A DNA stretch of 64,000 nucleotides, from the NCBI RefSeq assembly GCF_004803715.2, contig NZ_CP039383.2, positions 2,728,001-2,792,000 of the forward strand, in the 5' to 3' direction. Made by a program: the position numbers and the translations under genes. How positions within the stretch are numbered: the stretch's first letter is position 1; the number at the start of each line of letters is the position of its first letter. Below, one piece after another: positions 31,728 through 39,314 of the stretch. The notes beneath the pieces are model-generated. The model ran no database searches. It had not been told where the DNA came from and was given only the letters and a program-made list of their open reading frames with translations. This DNA is from Luteimonas yindakuii (GTDB lineage: Bacteria; Pseudomonadota; Gammaproteobacteria; Xanthomonadales; Xanthomonadaceae).

Positions 31728-32257
31728 TGCGCAAGACCCTCGAACAACCCAAGCCCCGCACCACCACCCACTCGGTGCGCAGCCGGGTGGCGATCGCCAA
31801 GCATCCGCTGCACCCGATGCTGGTGGTCTACCCGGTCGCCCTGCTGAGCCTGGTATTCCCGGCCGACCTGCTGTCGCTGTGGTTCGACACCGTGTTCTGG
31901 TCGCAGACCGCGTTCTGGATGAACGCCGTGGGCCTGGCGATCGGCGTGGTCGCGGGCATTGCCGGCACCGCCGACATGTTCCTGATCCGCGTGGTGCGCC
32001 GGCACGTCTCGGCATGGAACCACTTCATCGTCGCGGTGATGGTGCTGGCGATGGCCGGGCTGGGCGTCTGGCTGCGCGCGCCGGATCCCGCTGCCGCGGT
32101 ATGGCCGTGGGGCCTGCTGCAGTCGGGCGTGCTGTTGCTGCTGGTAATGATCGCCGGCTGGCTCGGCGGCACGCTGAGCTTCCGCCATGGCATCGGCGTC
32201 TACGGCGAAGGCAATCCGCACGAGCACGAAGCCGACGACAAGCCGCCGGCGGAGTGA
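31727..32257 (+). CDS. DUF2231 family membrane protein
   Basis: A 176-residue membrane protein. HPLHPMLVVYPVALL is the typical DUF2231 opening, followed by four hydrophobic helices, with GIAGTADMFLI and AWNHFIVAVMVLA between them, and a His/Glu-rich cytoplasmic tail. Function unknown; relatives often sit near respiratory genes. ATG at 31727 (MRKTLEQPKP) is inferred; in the present sequence it is in the same open frame as the upstream gene because of the base insertion described there. Confidence 0.82.
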   Translation: MRKTLEQPKPRTTTHSVRSRVAIAKHPLHPMLVVYPVALLSLVFPADLLSLWFDTVFWSQTAFWMNAVGLAIGVVAGIAGTADMFLIRVVRRHVSAWNHFIVAVMVLAMAGLGVWLRAPDPAAAVWPWGLLQSGVLLLLVMIAGWLGGTLSFRHGIGVYGEGNPHEHEADDKPPAE

Positions 32258-32477
32258 GTCCGCGGCCGTTGATCCGGATGTCTGCGCGACGGCGCGCAAC
32301 CTGATGGGCGGAATGAGCGTCTGATGTTCTCCGGATCGGCGGCGTTCCTGTCGAACCAGAGCAGCGGTTTCAGCTGGAACCGGGAAAGGGGGTTTGGCTG
32401 GCACCGATCGAGCAGGTGTTCACCAGGGTGACGTGAGCGTCCTCCGCATGGGCGGCGGTTGGCTGGCACCGGGCCAG
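32258..32477. other. gene-free stretch before repeat copy 2
   Basis: I see no gene, terminator or promoter that I can support. The stretch holds two GGTTGGCTGGCACCG-like segments (32392-32406 and 32458-32472), a direct duplication of unknown meaning next to the double-hairpin element. Confidence 0.5.
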
Positions 32478-32833
32478 CCCGCCACGGCCACAGGGGGATG
32501 CCCAGCCGGATATCTCCGCGTCCAGCTACCACATCCGGCCGCCGACCATCCATGGCCGGCTCTGGACATCCCCCTGCGTCCGCGGCGGGCCCCGAGCTGG
32601 CGTCGCGTCTGGGCGAGGATCAACAGCGAAGGCAGCCGGGTGGTCTTGGCACGCGCCGCCGGCTGCAACCGCTCGGATTTCGGTGCCGAAGCCTGCGGAC
32701 GCACGAGCCCGTCGCGTGCACCGGGGGGTGTGCGGACAGCCGGCCATGGATGGCCGGCGGCCGGCCGTGGCAGCTGGACGCGGACTCCGGCCGGGGGAGC
32801 ACACCCCCCGGTGCGCGTGACGGGCAGCGCGGA
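32478..32833. repeat. double-hairpin intergenic element, copy 2
   Basis: Same design as copy 1: hairpin A at 32491-32576 (86 bases) closed by CAGGGGGATG / CATCCCCCTG, and hairpin B at 32718-32814 (97 bases) closed by the same perfect 16-bp inverted repeat. The spacer is 141 bases against 212 in copy 1. Parts of the spacer are also shared (GTCTGGG...GATCAAC...CGAAGG next to A; GCCTGCGGACGC next to B). Neither copy contains a credible gene; the reading frames across them are by-products of the GC-rich repeats. Confidence 0.85.
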
Positions 32834-32871
32834 CACATCGAGGAGCCACCCAGGGCGCATGAACCCGCTCG

Positions 32872-33336
32872 TCAATCCTCGCGGTCGACTCCATGCACCG
32901 GCGGTGGCGGCAGGTCGCCGATGGTGCGTGGCTTGGCGCCGGTGATGGCGGCGATCGCCAGCAGCAACACCAGTGGCACCGCGCCCAGCGCACGGAAGAA
33001 CCACGCGCCGTGGCGGTCGTTGCCCTTGCCGAGCTGGTAGAGCAGCAGGCCGAAATACAGATGGAACAGCACCGCCACCGCGACCACGGCGAGCTTCATC
33101 ACCAGCCAGGCGCCCTCCGGCCGCCATGCGATCAGCACCAGCCCGAGGGTGATGGTGACGATCGCGGCGGGCGTCGCGATGCCGAAGAACAGCGTGTTGG
33201 CGACCGGGTTGAAGTACGCGGCCTCGCCATCGGCTTCCTTGCGCTGGAAGGCCACGAACAGCCGCGGCAGGAAGAACAGGCCGGTGAACCAGACCGCCAT
33301 CGCCGCGATGTGGAAGAACTTGAGCCAGAAGTACAT
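32872..33336 (-). CDS. HemJ/CopD-like membrane protein
   Basis: A 154-residue membrane protein starting MYFWLKFFHIAAMAVWFTGL then FFLPRLFVAF, close to the HemJ (protoporphyrinogen oxidase) opening, with four helices. The histidine in the first helix and the Arg in LPRLF are the conserved features. HemJ makes protoporphyrin IX; CopD-like relatives are tied to copper handling. Both would suit the oxidase neighbourhood. The frame is open upstream to 33471, across a palindromic repeat, and that part is not family-like. It is convergent with the oxidase operon and divergent from ctaG. Confidence 0.78.
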   Translation of the reverse strand: MYFWLKFFHIAAMAVWFTGLFFLPRLFVAFQRKEADGEAAYFNPVANTLFFGIATPAAIVTITLGLVLIAWRPEGAWLVMKLAVVAVAVLFHLYFGLLLYQLGKGNDRHGAWFFRALGAVPLVLLLAIAAITGAKPRTIGDLPPPPVHGVDRED

Positions 33337-33382
33337 GGGGTCTCCGCAAAGCGCATGCTTGATGGGCGAACGTGCTCGTCGT

Positions 33383-33428
33383 GCCCTCATCCGGCCCTTC
33401 GGGCAATCCCGCATGCGGGAGAAGGGTC
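33383..33428. repeat. REP-like palindrome upstream of the HemJ-like gene
   Basis: CCCTCATCCGGCCCTTCGGG then ATCCCGCATGCGGGAGAAGGG: two adjacent palindromes, the second with the same CCCGC/GCGGGAG core as the elements at 9376, 10980 and 16272. It lies between the divergent HemJ-like and ctaG genes. Confidence 0.65.
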
Positions 33429-33563
33429 GGCGGAAGACAGCGAGCCGCGTCGTGCGACAGCCGGGTGACACCGCGCCATCGCGACCCTAGACGAGCACGC
33501 GCGGGCATCGCGTGTACGGGGTATCTACATGCCTGCGGCCACTGGCTTGTTACGGTGTCGCCC

Positions 33564-34484
33564 ATGCGTCGACTCCGACCTTCGATGACCGCCATGGCCG
33601 TTGCTGCCACGGCGCCCCTGTGGCCATGGGCTGCCTTTGCCCACGACGGCCACCCGCATCCACCCACGCTGGCGCAGGCGTGGACGCTGTCGCCGATGGT
33701 GCTGGTGCCGTTCGTGCTGCTGGCGGCGCTGTATGCGCTTGGGCTGCTGCGGCTGTGGCGGCAGGCCGGCATCGGCCGCGGCGTCAGGATCGCCGACGTC
33801 GCGGGGTTCTGGGCCGGCATGCTGGCACTGGCGCTGGCGGCGATCTGGCCGCTGGACGCCTACGGCGCCTGGTCGCTGGCCGCGCACATGGCCCAGCACA
33901 TGTTGCTGCTCGCGCTGGTACCGCCGCTGCTGCTGGCCGGCAAGCCGTTCGCGGTGGCCGCGTACGCGCTGCCCAGGCGCTGGTCGTCGGCATTGCACGC
34001 CGGCCTGCATGCGCCACTGACCAGGGTATCCACCTGGCTGGTACCGGCGGCCGTCGCCCACAGCGCGGTGATGTGGGCCTGGCATCTGCCCGGTGCGCTC
34101 GAGGCGGTACTGGCCAGCGAGCCGCTGCACCACCTGATGCACCTGTCGTTCCTGCTCGCCGGCATGTGGTTCTGGGCGGCGGCATGGCGACGCCTGCGCG
34201 ATCCCGGCAGCGGCGCCGGTGGCGGCGTGGTCGCGCTGCTGGCGGTGATGATGCAGATGGGGTTCCTCGGCGCGCTGCTGGCGTTCTCGCAACGCGCGCT
34301 GTACCCCGTTTACGCGTTGCGCGCGCCCGAAGTCGGCCTGTCCGCGCTGGCCGACCAGCAGCTGGCCGGGATCCTGATGTGGGTGCCCAGCTGCATTCCC
34401 TATCTCGCCGGCGGCCTGTGGCTGCTGTGGCAGGGCCTGGGCCGGAACGAACGGCGCAACCGGACGCGGGAAACGGGGCCGTAA
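33564..34484 (+). CDS. ctaG: cytochrome c oxidase assembly factor, caa3_CtaG family
   Basis: A 306-residue membrane protein with a signal-like N-terminus (to about residue 26; AFAHDGHPHPP) and seven or so helices. Family motifs: MAQHMLLLALVPPLLLAGKP, AAVAHSAVMWAWHLP and LHHLMHLSFLLAGMWFW, with the conserved histidines in membrane segments. Members help build the CuB site of haem-copper oxidases. ATG at 33564 is chosen over upstream codons because the signal sequence follows at once. It is about 1.3 kb from coxA-coxC. Confidence 0.88.
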   Translation: MRRLRPSMTAMAVAATAPLWPWAAFAHDGHPHPPTLAQAWTLSPMVLVPFVLLAALYALGLLRLWRQAGIGRGVRIADVAGFWAGMLALALAAIWPLDAYGAWSLAAHMAQHMLLLALVPPLLLAGKPFAVAAYALPRRWSSALHAGLHAPLTRVSTWLVPAAVAHSAVMWAWHLPGALEAVLASEPLHHLMHLSFLLAGMWFWAAAWRRLRDPGSGAGGGVVALLAVMMQMGFLGALLAFSQRALYPVYALRAPEVGLSALADQQLAGILMWVPSCIPYLAGGLWLLWQGLGRNERRNRTRETGP

Positions 34485-34508
34485 GCCGGCCGGCGTGGCG
34501 GCCGGGCG

Positions 34509-34542
34509 GAGCGTAGGGGAGCGTAGCGGCGCGTAGCGGCGC
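34509..34542. repeat. short tandem GCGTAGCGG repeat
   Basis: Three near-copies of GAGCGTAGGG / GCGTAGCGGC stand in tandem in the 153-base gap between ctaG and the next gene. No function is evident. Confidence 0.5.
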
Positions 34543-34637
34543 CGCCGGTTGGAACGGACGGGATGCGGCGGGCGGGCTTTCACCACATGATTGCCTTTCG
34601 AACCCGACCATGCGGGCTCCGCCCCGAAGGAACGACC

Positions 34638-35381
34638 ATGCGCCTGCTCGTGCTGATCGCCGCCCTCGCCATGCCGGTAGTGGCATGGTTTTCCGTCCAG
34701 GGCGTGTTCGGCCCCGACCAGTCGGAAATCTCCTCGCGCTATCCGTTGCTGGTGCAGCCGGCCGGGTATGCGTTCTCGATCTGGAGCCTGATCTTCCTGC
34801 TCGACGTCGGCTATGCGCTGCGCCAGGCCACCGGGCCGCGCAAGCGTGACCGGCTCTTGGCACGGATCGCCCCGGCCACGGCGCTGGGCTTCGCCTGCAC
34901 GGCCGTGTGGATGCCGGTGTACTCGCGGGAATGGCTGTGGCTCTGCGTGCTGCTGATCCTGGTCGCGCTGGGCACGCTGTTGTGGGCCGCATGGACGGCG
35001 CACCGCGGCAAGGCCGACCTGTGGACGCGCACCGCGCTCGGGATGCATGCCGGCTGGCTGTCGATCGCGGCGGTGCTCAACCTGGCGCAGGCACTGCTCG
35101 GCGCCGGCGTGCTTCCCGCCGACAACCAGCTGGGCTGGAGCTTCGGGCTGCTCGCGCTTGCCATACTGCTGGCATTCGCTGCCAATGCGGCGCTGCGCGG
35201 CGCCTACAGCTACGCGGCGGCGGCGGCGTGGGGTTTCCTCGGCGTCACCGTGGCACTGGCCCGCGGCAGCGAGGCGCCCGTGCTGGGCTGGACCGCACTG
35301 GCGCTGGCGATTGCGCTGCTGGTGCAGACCGCATGGCTGCGCCGGCGCCGCCGCGGACGCGGATCCGGCTTCAGCCGCTGA
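34638..35381 (+). CDS. TspO-like tryptophan-rich membrane protein
   Basis: A 247-residue protein of about seven hydrophobic helices. VQPAGYAFSIWSLIFLLDVGYA resembles the Pro-Gly-Tyr-Ala-Phe-x-Ile-Trp motif of the long TspO-like (tryptophan-rich sensory) family, and WTRTALGMHAGWLSIAAVLN is also typical. True TspO proteins (about 160 residues) bind porphyrins and sterols; the role of this longer branch is not established. AAGGAA precedes ATG 34638. The basic C-terminus is cytoplasmic. Confidence 0.68.
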   Translation: MRLLVLIAALAMPVVAWFSVQGVFGPDQSEISSRYPLLVQPAGYAFSIWSLIFLLDVGYALRQATGPRKRDRLLARIAPATALGFACTAVWMPVYSREWLWLCVLLILVALGTLLWAAWTAHRGKADLWTRTALGMHAGWLSIAAVLNLAQALLGAGVLPADNQLGWSFGLLALAILLAFAANAALRGAYSYAAAAAWGFLGVTVALARGSEAPVLGWTALALAIALLVQTAWLRRRRRGRGSGFSR

Positions 35382-35411
35382 CAGGTATCGCGTTCGCCTG
35401 CGCACACGAAA

Positions 35412-35433
35412 ATGCCCGGCACGTGCCGGGCAT
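35412..35433. terminator. bidirectional hairpin between convergent genes
   Basis: A perfect 22-base palindrome (ATGCCCGGCAC / GTGCCGGGCAT) lies 30 bases after the stop at 35381 and 25 bases beyond the stop of the convergent PepSY gene. GAAA on one side and CGTCGTT on the other give weak tails in both directions. Confidence 0.65.
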
Positions 35434-35458
35434 CGTCGTTCCGGTCGGCCGACCTGCG

Positions 35459-35950
35459 TCAGTCGATGCGTTCGTGCAGCACCCGGCCATCGGTGGGGGC
35501 GATGCGCAGGTTCAACTTCTGGCCCTCGGCGTTGCGTGCCTCGGCTTTCCAGATGCCGTCGTCGAATTCGACATCGTCGATGTGCTGGTAGCCGCCGGCG
35601 GTGAGGCTGGCGCGCACCTCGTTCTCGGAGATGCGTGCAGGCGCGTTGTCGGGGAAGACGTCGCCGGTGGCGGGATCGAGATACACATCGTTCTTGTTGC
35701 CGTCGGCGCTGTCGACATCGGCGCTCCACAGGCCGTGTTCGAACTCGAGGTCGCGCACATTGCGGAAACCCTCGCCCTCGAGCGCCGCGCGCGCCTGGGC
35801 CTCGGTCATCGTGGTCTGGTGGGCGCCGTGGTGGCTGGTGTCGGCCTGCATCGCGCCGGCAGTGTCGGCGCGCTGCGCGGAGGCGGTTCCGGCCGCGGAC
35901 AGTGCCAGCGCCAGCAGCGCGACGCGGACGTGGGAATGACGATGCTTCAT
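35459..35950 (-). CDS. exported protein with two PepSY-like domains
   Basis: A 163-residue secreted protein. The signal peptide ends at ASAQ (about residue 26). Two PepSY-like repeats follow: EAQARAALEGEGFRNVRDLEFEHGLWSADV (about 50-100) and ENEVRASLTAGGYQHIDDVEFDDGIWKAEA (about 108-163), each followed by a short beta hairpin. PepSY domains often inhibit peptidases or sense small molecules in the periplasm. Stand-alone gene; target unknown. Confidence 0.83.
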   Translation of the reverse strand: MKHRHSHVRVALLALALSAAGTASAQRADTAGAMQADTSHHGAHQTTMTEAQARAALEGEGFRNVRDLEFEHGLWSADVDSADGNKNDVYLDPATGDVFPDNAPARISENEVRASLTAGGYQHIDDVEFDDGIWKAEARNAEGQKLNLRIAPTDGRVLHERID

Positions 35951-36074
35951 GGCTTCGGCTCCGTATCGGGTGTGTCCGGAGTGTCCGCGCGAGCGGCGCA
36001 ATCCGCGGTGAAACCCGCCAATGTCGCTGCGGCGGCCGCGCCCTGCGTTCACCGCCGTCCAGGGCAGGTGACGA

Positions 36075-37532
36075 TCAGCCGACGTGGTCGACCAGCAACC
36101 GCAGGTCGTCGACGAATCCCGCATAGGCCAGGTCGCGCGACGCCGCATCACCCTGGCGCAGCACCCAGGCCGGATGCACGGTGGCCAGGCCACGTGCGCC
36201 CTCCAGCGCGTGCCAGCGGCCGCGCCCCTCCATCAACCGGAAGCCGCCGCCGAACACCGCCTGCGCGGCGGTCGCGCCCAGGCACACCACGACCTCCGGC
36301 TGCAGCGCGGCCAGTTCCTGCTGCAGCCACGGCCGGCAGGCACGCACATGCGAGACCTCCGGGTTGCGGTGCAGGCGGCGCTTGCCGCGCGGCTCGAAAC
36401 GGAAGTGCTTGACCGCGTTGGTCAGCCACAGGCGCTCGCGTGCGATGCCGAGCTCGGCCAGTGCGCGATCGAGCAGGCGCCCGGCGGGGCCGACAAACGG
36501 GCGCCCGCTGAGGTCCTCCTCGTCGCCGGGCTGTTCGCCGACCACCACCACCCGCGCATCGTGCGGACCTTCGCCGAACACGGTGCGCGTGGCCGGTTCC
36601 CACAGCGGACAGCGGCGGCACGCGGCGGCCGCCTCGCGCAACGCGTCCAGGCCCTGCACCGTCGATGCCGGCTCGGGCGCCGGTGCGGGAATGCGTCGAC
36701 GCGGCAACTCCGGCGCACGTTCCGCCATCGCCTGCACGCGCGGCCCCGCCTCGCGCAGCAGGGTCGGCAACAGCGCCGCCTCGGGCAGGCCCTTCCAGTA
36801 TTTCTGCGGCATCTCCGAACGCATCATCGTCGGGTTGAGCCGCGCCGGATTGAAGATGTGCGCGTAATAGGTGCGCCACAGCGCTTCCTGCGCATCGTCG
36901 GAAGGCGCATCGCCACGCGTCGCGCCCGGGCCGTAGACGAGCGCCTCGCCCGCCCAGGCCACGCTGCGGTACGGGGTGAGGATGGCCCAGTGCATGCCGG
37001 CGAAGCGGCGGGCGAAGAACGGCGCCACCCGGTCGAGAATGCGATGTGCCGGTTCGAACCAGGCGATGTAATGGTCGTCCTGCCCCGGCACCTCGCGGAA
37101 GCGCACGAACGCCTTCATCTTGTGGCTGTCGCGGCGCACCGCCTTTTCCAGCATGCGCACGCGCTGCACATCGGGATCGCTGGCGCGTTCGAGCAGCCGA
37201 GGCTCACCGGACGCCATCCGCCACAGCAGCCGGTACAGCAGGGCGAAGCGCTGCGGATCGGTGTGGCAGGCGACCGTCGACACCAACGCGGGGAAGTCGG
37301 CATCCACCCGCGGCGGCGGCCGCGTCGCCGGCAAGGCCTGCAACGAAGGCCCTGCCACCAGCATCGCCTGCGGATCGCCGTCCCAGACCAGGTGCTCCGG
37401 AGCGAGGCCGGCGCACCATGCCTGGCGTGCCAAGGTGCGCCAGGCATCGCCATCCCAGGGCGGATCGACGACTGCCTGCACCGCCCCCGCCGTCGGCGCG
37501 GCAGAGGCGTCGCCGAACAGATCCGCGCTCAC
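36075..37532 (-). CDS. DUF4130 - UdgX fusion (uracil-DNA binding/repair protein)
   Basis: A 485-residue two-part protein. The first half (about 30-250) is the DUF4130/TIGR03915 type (VACHTDPQRFALLYRLLWRM, KMKAFVRFREV, RFAGMHWAILTPYRSVAW). The second half (about 300-485) is a family-4-like uracil glycosylase fold with GEQPGDEEDLSGRPFVGPAG and the UdgX-specific loop KRRLH, His388 being the residue that in UdgX bonds covalently to uracil-excised DNA; the final motif is VHPAWVLR. Cysteines for an Fe-S cluster are present (AACRRCPLWEP). It overlaps the upstream radical SAM gene by 4 bases (ATGA). Confidence 0.92.
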   Translation of the reverse strand: MSADLFGDASAAPTAGAVQAVVDPPWDGDAWRTLARQAWCAGLAPEHLVWDGDPQAMLVAGPSLQALPATRPPPRVDADFPALVSTVACHTDPQRFALLYRLLWRMASGEPRLLERASDPDVQRVRMLEKAVRRDSHKMKAFVRFREVPGQDDHYIAWFEPAHRILDRVAPFFARRFAGMHWAILTPYRSVAWAGEALVYGPGATRGDAPSDDAQEALWRTYYAHIFNPARLNPTMMRSEMPQKYWKGLPEAALLPTLLREAGPRVQAMAERAPELPRRRIPAPAPEPASTVQGLDALREAAAACRRCPLWEPATRTVFGEGPHDARVVVVGEQPGDEEDLSGRPFVGPAGRLLDRALAELGIARERLWLTNAVKHFRFEPRGKRRLHRNPEVSHVRACRPWLQQELAALQPEVVVCLGATAAQAVFGGGFRLMEGRGRWHALEGARGLATVHPAWVLRQGDAASRDLAYAGFVDDLRLLVDHVG

Positions 37533-38776
37533 GCGAACAGGTCCGCCTGCTGCGGCGGTGGCGCCAGCTGCGCGCGCAGTCGTGCGGGATTGTCGAGCCC
37601 CCCGCGCGGCACATGGTCGGGCAGCAGCAGGAACGGCAGCGTCTTGCGCAATGGCACCCGCAGCCGCGCGAGATCGTCCACCCGCAACGCACCCTGCCGG
37701 CGCGACGCGACGATGCGGTCGACATTGCGGGTGCCGAGCCCCGGCACCCGCAGCAACAATTCGCGCGAGGCACGGTTGATGTCCACCGGAAACTGCTCCG
37801 GATGGCGCAGCGCCCAGGCGAGCTTGGGGTCGATGTCGAGGTCGAGCATGCCGCCGGCATCCGCCGGCGCGATGTCGTCGACGCCGAAGCCATAGAAACG
37901 CAGCAGCCAGTCGGCCTGGTAGAGGCGGTGTTCGCGCACCAGCGGCGGCGCCTTCGACGGCAGGCGGATCGAGGCGTCGGGGATCGGCGAGAACGCCGAG
38001 TAGTAGACGCGTCGCAGGCGGTAGTTGCCGTAGAGGTTGTCGCTGGTGTGCAGGATGCTGCGGTCGTTGGCGCCATCGGCGCCGACGATCATCTGCGTGC
38101 TCTGCCCCGCCGGTGCGAAACGTGGCGGCTTCGCGCGCCCCGCGCCACGATCACGGCGCTGCTCGCGGTTCTCCTCGATGCGCCAGCGCAGCTCGCCCAT
38201 CGCCGCGCGGATACCGGGCAGCTTCTTCTCCGGAGCCAGCTCGGCAAGCCCGGCCTCGGTCGGCAGTTCGACGTTGATGCTCAGGCGGTCGGCGTAGCGC
38301 CCGGCCGCGGCCAGCAGCTCGGGTGCGGCGTCGGGAATCGTCTTGAGGTGGATGTAGCCGGCGAAGCGATGGTCCTCGCGCAGGCTGCGCGCCACCTCCA
38401 CCAGCTGCTCCATCGTGTAGTCGCTGGAGCGGATGATGCCGCTGGAGAGGAACAGGCCCTCGATGTAGTTGCGCTTGTAGAAATCCAGGGTGAGCTTCAC
38501 CACCTCGTCGGTGTTGAAGCGCGCGCGGCGCACGTTGCTGCTGACGCGGTTGACGCAATAGGCGCAGTCGTAGATGCAGAAATTGGTGAGCAGGATCTTC
38601 AGCAGCGAGACGCAGCGGCCGTCCGGCGTGTACGAATGGCAGATCCCCATGCCTTCGGTGCTGCCGATCCCGCCGGTGCCGAGCGAATGGCGCTTCGATG
38701 CGCCGCTCGACGCGCAGGACGCGTCGTACTTGGCCGCATCGGCCAGGATCGCAAGCTTGTCGACGGTCTCCACCAC
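37529..38776 (-). CDS. putative DNA modification/repair radical SAM protein
   Basis: About 415 residues. The radical SAM cysteines are in NFCIYDCAYCVNR (C-x3-C-x2-C). The opening VDKLAILADAAKYDASCASSG and the later HTSDNLYGNYRLRRVYYSAF are those of the TIGR03916 family. The C-terminus has helix-hairpin-helix DNA-binding sequence (INRASRELLLRVPGLGTRNVDRI). The substrate is not established. No ATG fits; GTG at 38776 gives a family-like N-terminus but lacks a good ribosome site. It is translated together with the DUF4130-UdgX protein, so the two probably act in one DNA-repair step. Confidence 0.88.
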   Translation of the reverse strand: MVETVDKLAILADAAKYDASCASSGASKRHSLGTGGIGSTEGMGICHSYTPDGRCVSLLKILLTNFCIYDCAYCVNRVSSNVRRARFNTDEVVKLTLDFYKRNYIEGLFLSSGIIRSSDYTMEQLVEVARSLREDHRFAGYIHLKTIPDAAPELLAAAGRYADRLSINVELPTEAGLAELAPEKKLPGIRAAMGELRWRIEENREQRRDRGAGRAKPPRFAPAGQSTQMIVGADGANDRSILHTSDNLYGNYRLRRVYYSAFSPIPDASIRLPSKAPPLVREHRLYQADWLLRFYGFGVDDIAPADAGGMLDLDIDPKLAWALRHPEQFPVDINRASRELLLRVPGLGTRNVDRIVASRRQGALRVDDLARLRVPLRKTLPFLLLPDHVPRGGLDNPARLRAQLAPPPQQADLFA

Positions 38777-39032
38777 GCAAGCGTGGCGGGTCGATGTCTC
38801 AATCCGTGAGACAAGGCATTGGAGCGGTTCATCCGACTGAACAGCACCGCCTCGCAAACCGCTGATTCCATGCGGTTTTTCACGCCGCCCTACAGGGACG
38901 CCGACTACGTTGGGACACGCGCCGCGCCCGACCGTCTCCGTGGATCACGGCCAGTCCCGCGCAGCGCGACCAGATTCCCCGGCGAGCCGATGGTTGCACC
39001 ATCGTGCCGATGCCTGAAACAGAGGTTGTCCC

Positions 39033-39230
39033 ATGTCCCGCCCCGAACTCGATCGTCGCCTGACCGATCTCCGCCAACGCCTGCCGCAGATGCGCCAGCA
39101 GAATCCGCACGACAGCGATTTCTGGGCCGCGTTCTCGCACGAGACCCGCTCCCTGTCGCGCGACACGTTGTCCGCCGAGGACACCAGCTGGCTGCAGAAC
39201 CGTATCGTCTCGATCCTCGCGACCCCCTGA
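39033..39230 (+). CDS. small protein of unknown function (65 residues)
   Basis: ATG 39033 follows a GAGG ribosome-site sequence at a fair distance. The product is hydrophilic and helical, with an N-terminal Arg/Gln-rich amphipathic segment (RRLTDLRQRLPQMRQQN) and a central DFWAAFSHETRSL. No signal, cysteine or known domain. It is likely real because of the ribosome site and the protein-like composition, but I do not recognise a family. Confidence 0.55.
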   Translation: MSRPELDRRLTDLRQRLPQMRQQNPHDSDFWAAFSHETRSLSRDTLSAEDTSWLQNRIVSILATP

Positions 39231-39314
39231 GCGCGCGCGGCGGCATCGCCGCCCGGCGCCGCCTTGCGGCCGGTCCTGCTGGAATCCGACCGGTCGCGCC
39301 CCCACCATCCGGGG

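Noticed and set aside
32394..32945. Open frames across repeat copy 2 (also 16397-16700 in copy 1)
   Set aside because: They follow the GC-rich inverted repeats, differ in frame between the two copies, and have no ribosome site or domain.
37046..37060. GGTTCGAACC-like sequence as a tRNA T-loop
   Set aside because: It lies inside the DUF4130-UdgX coding region and no cloverleaf can be drawn around it.
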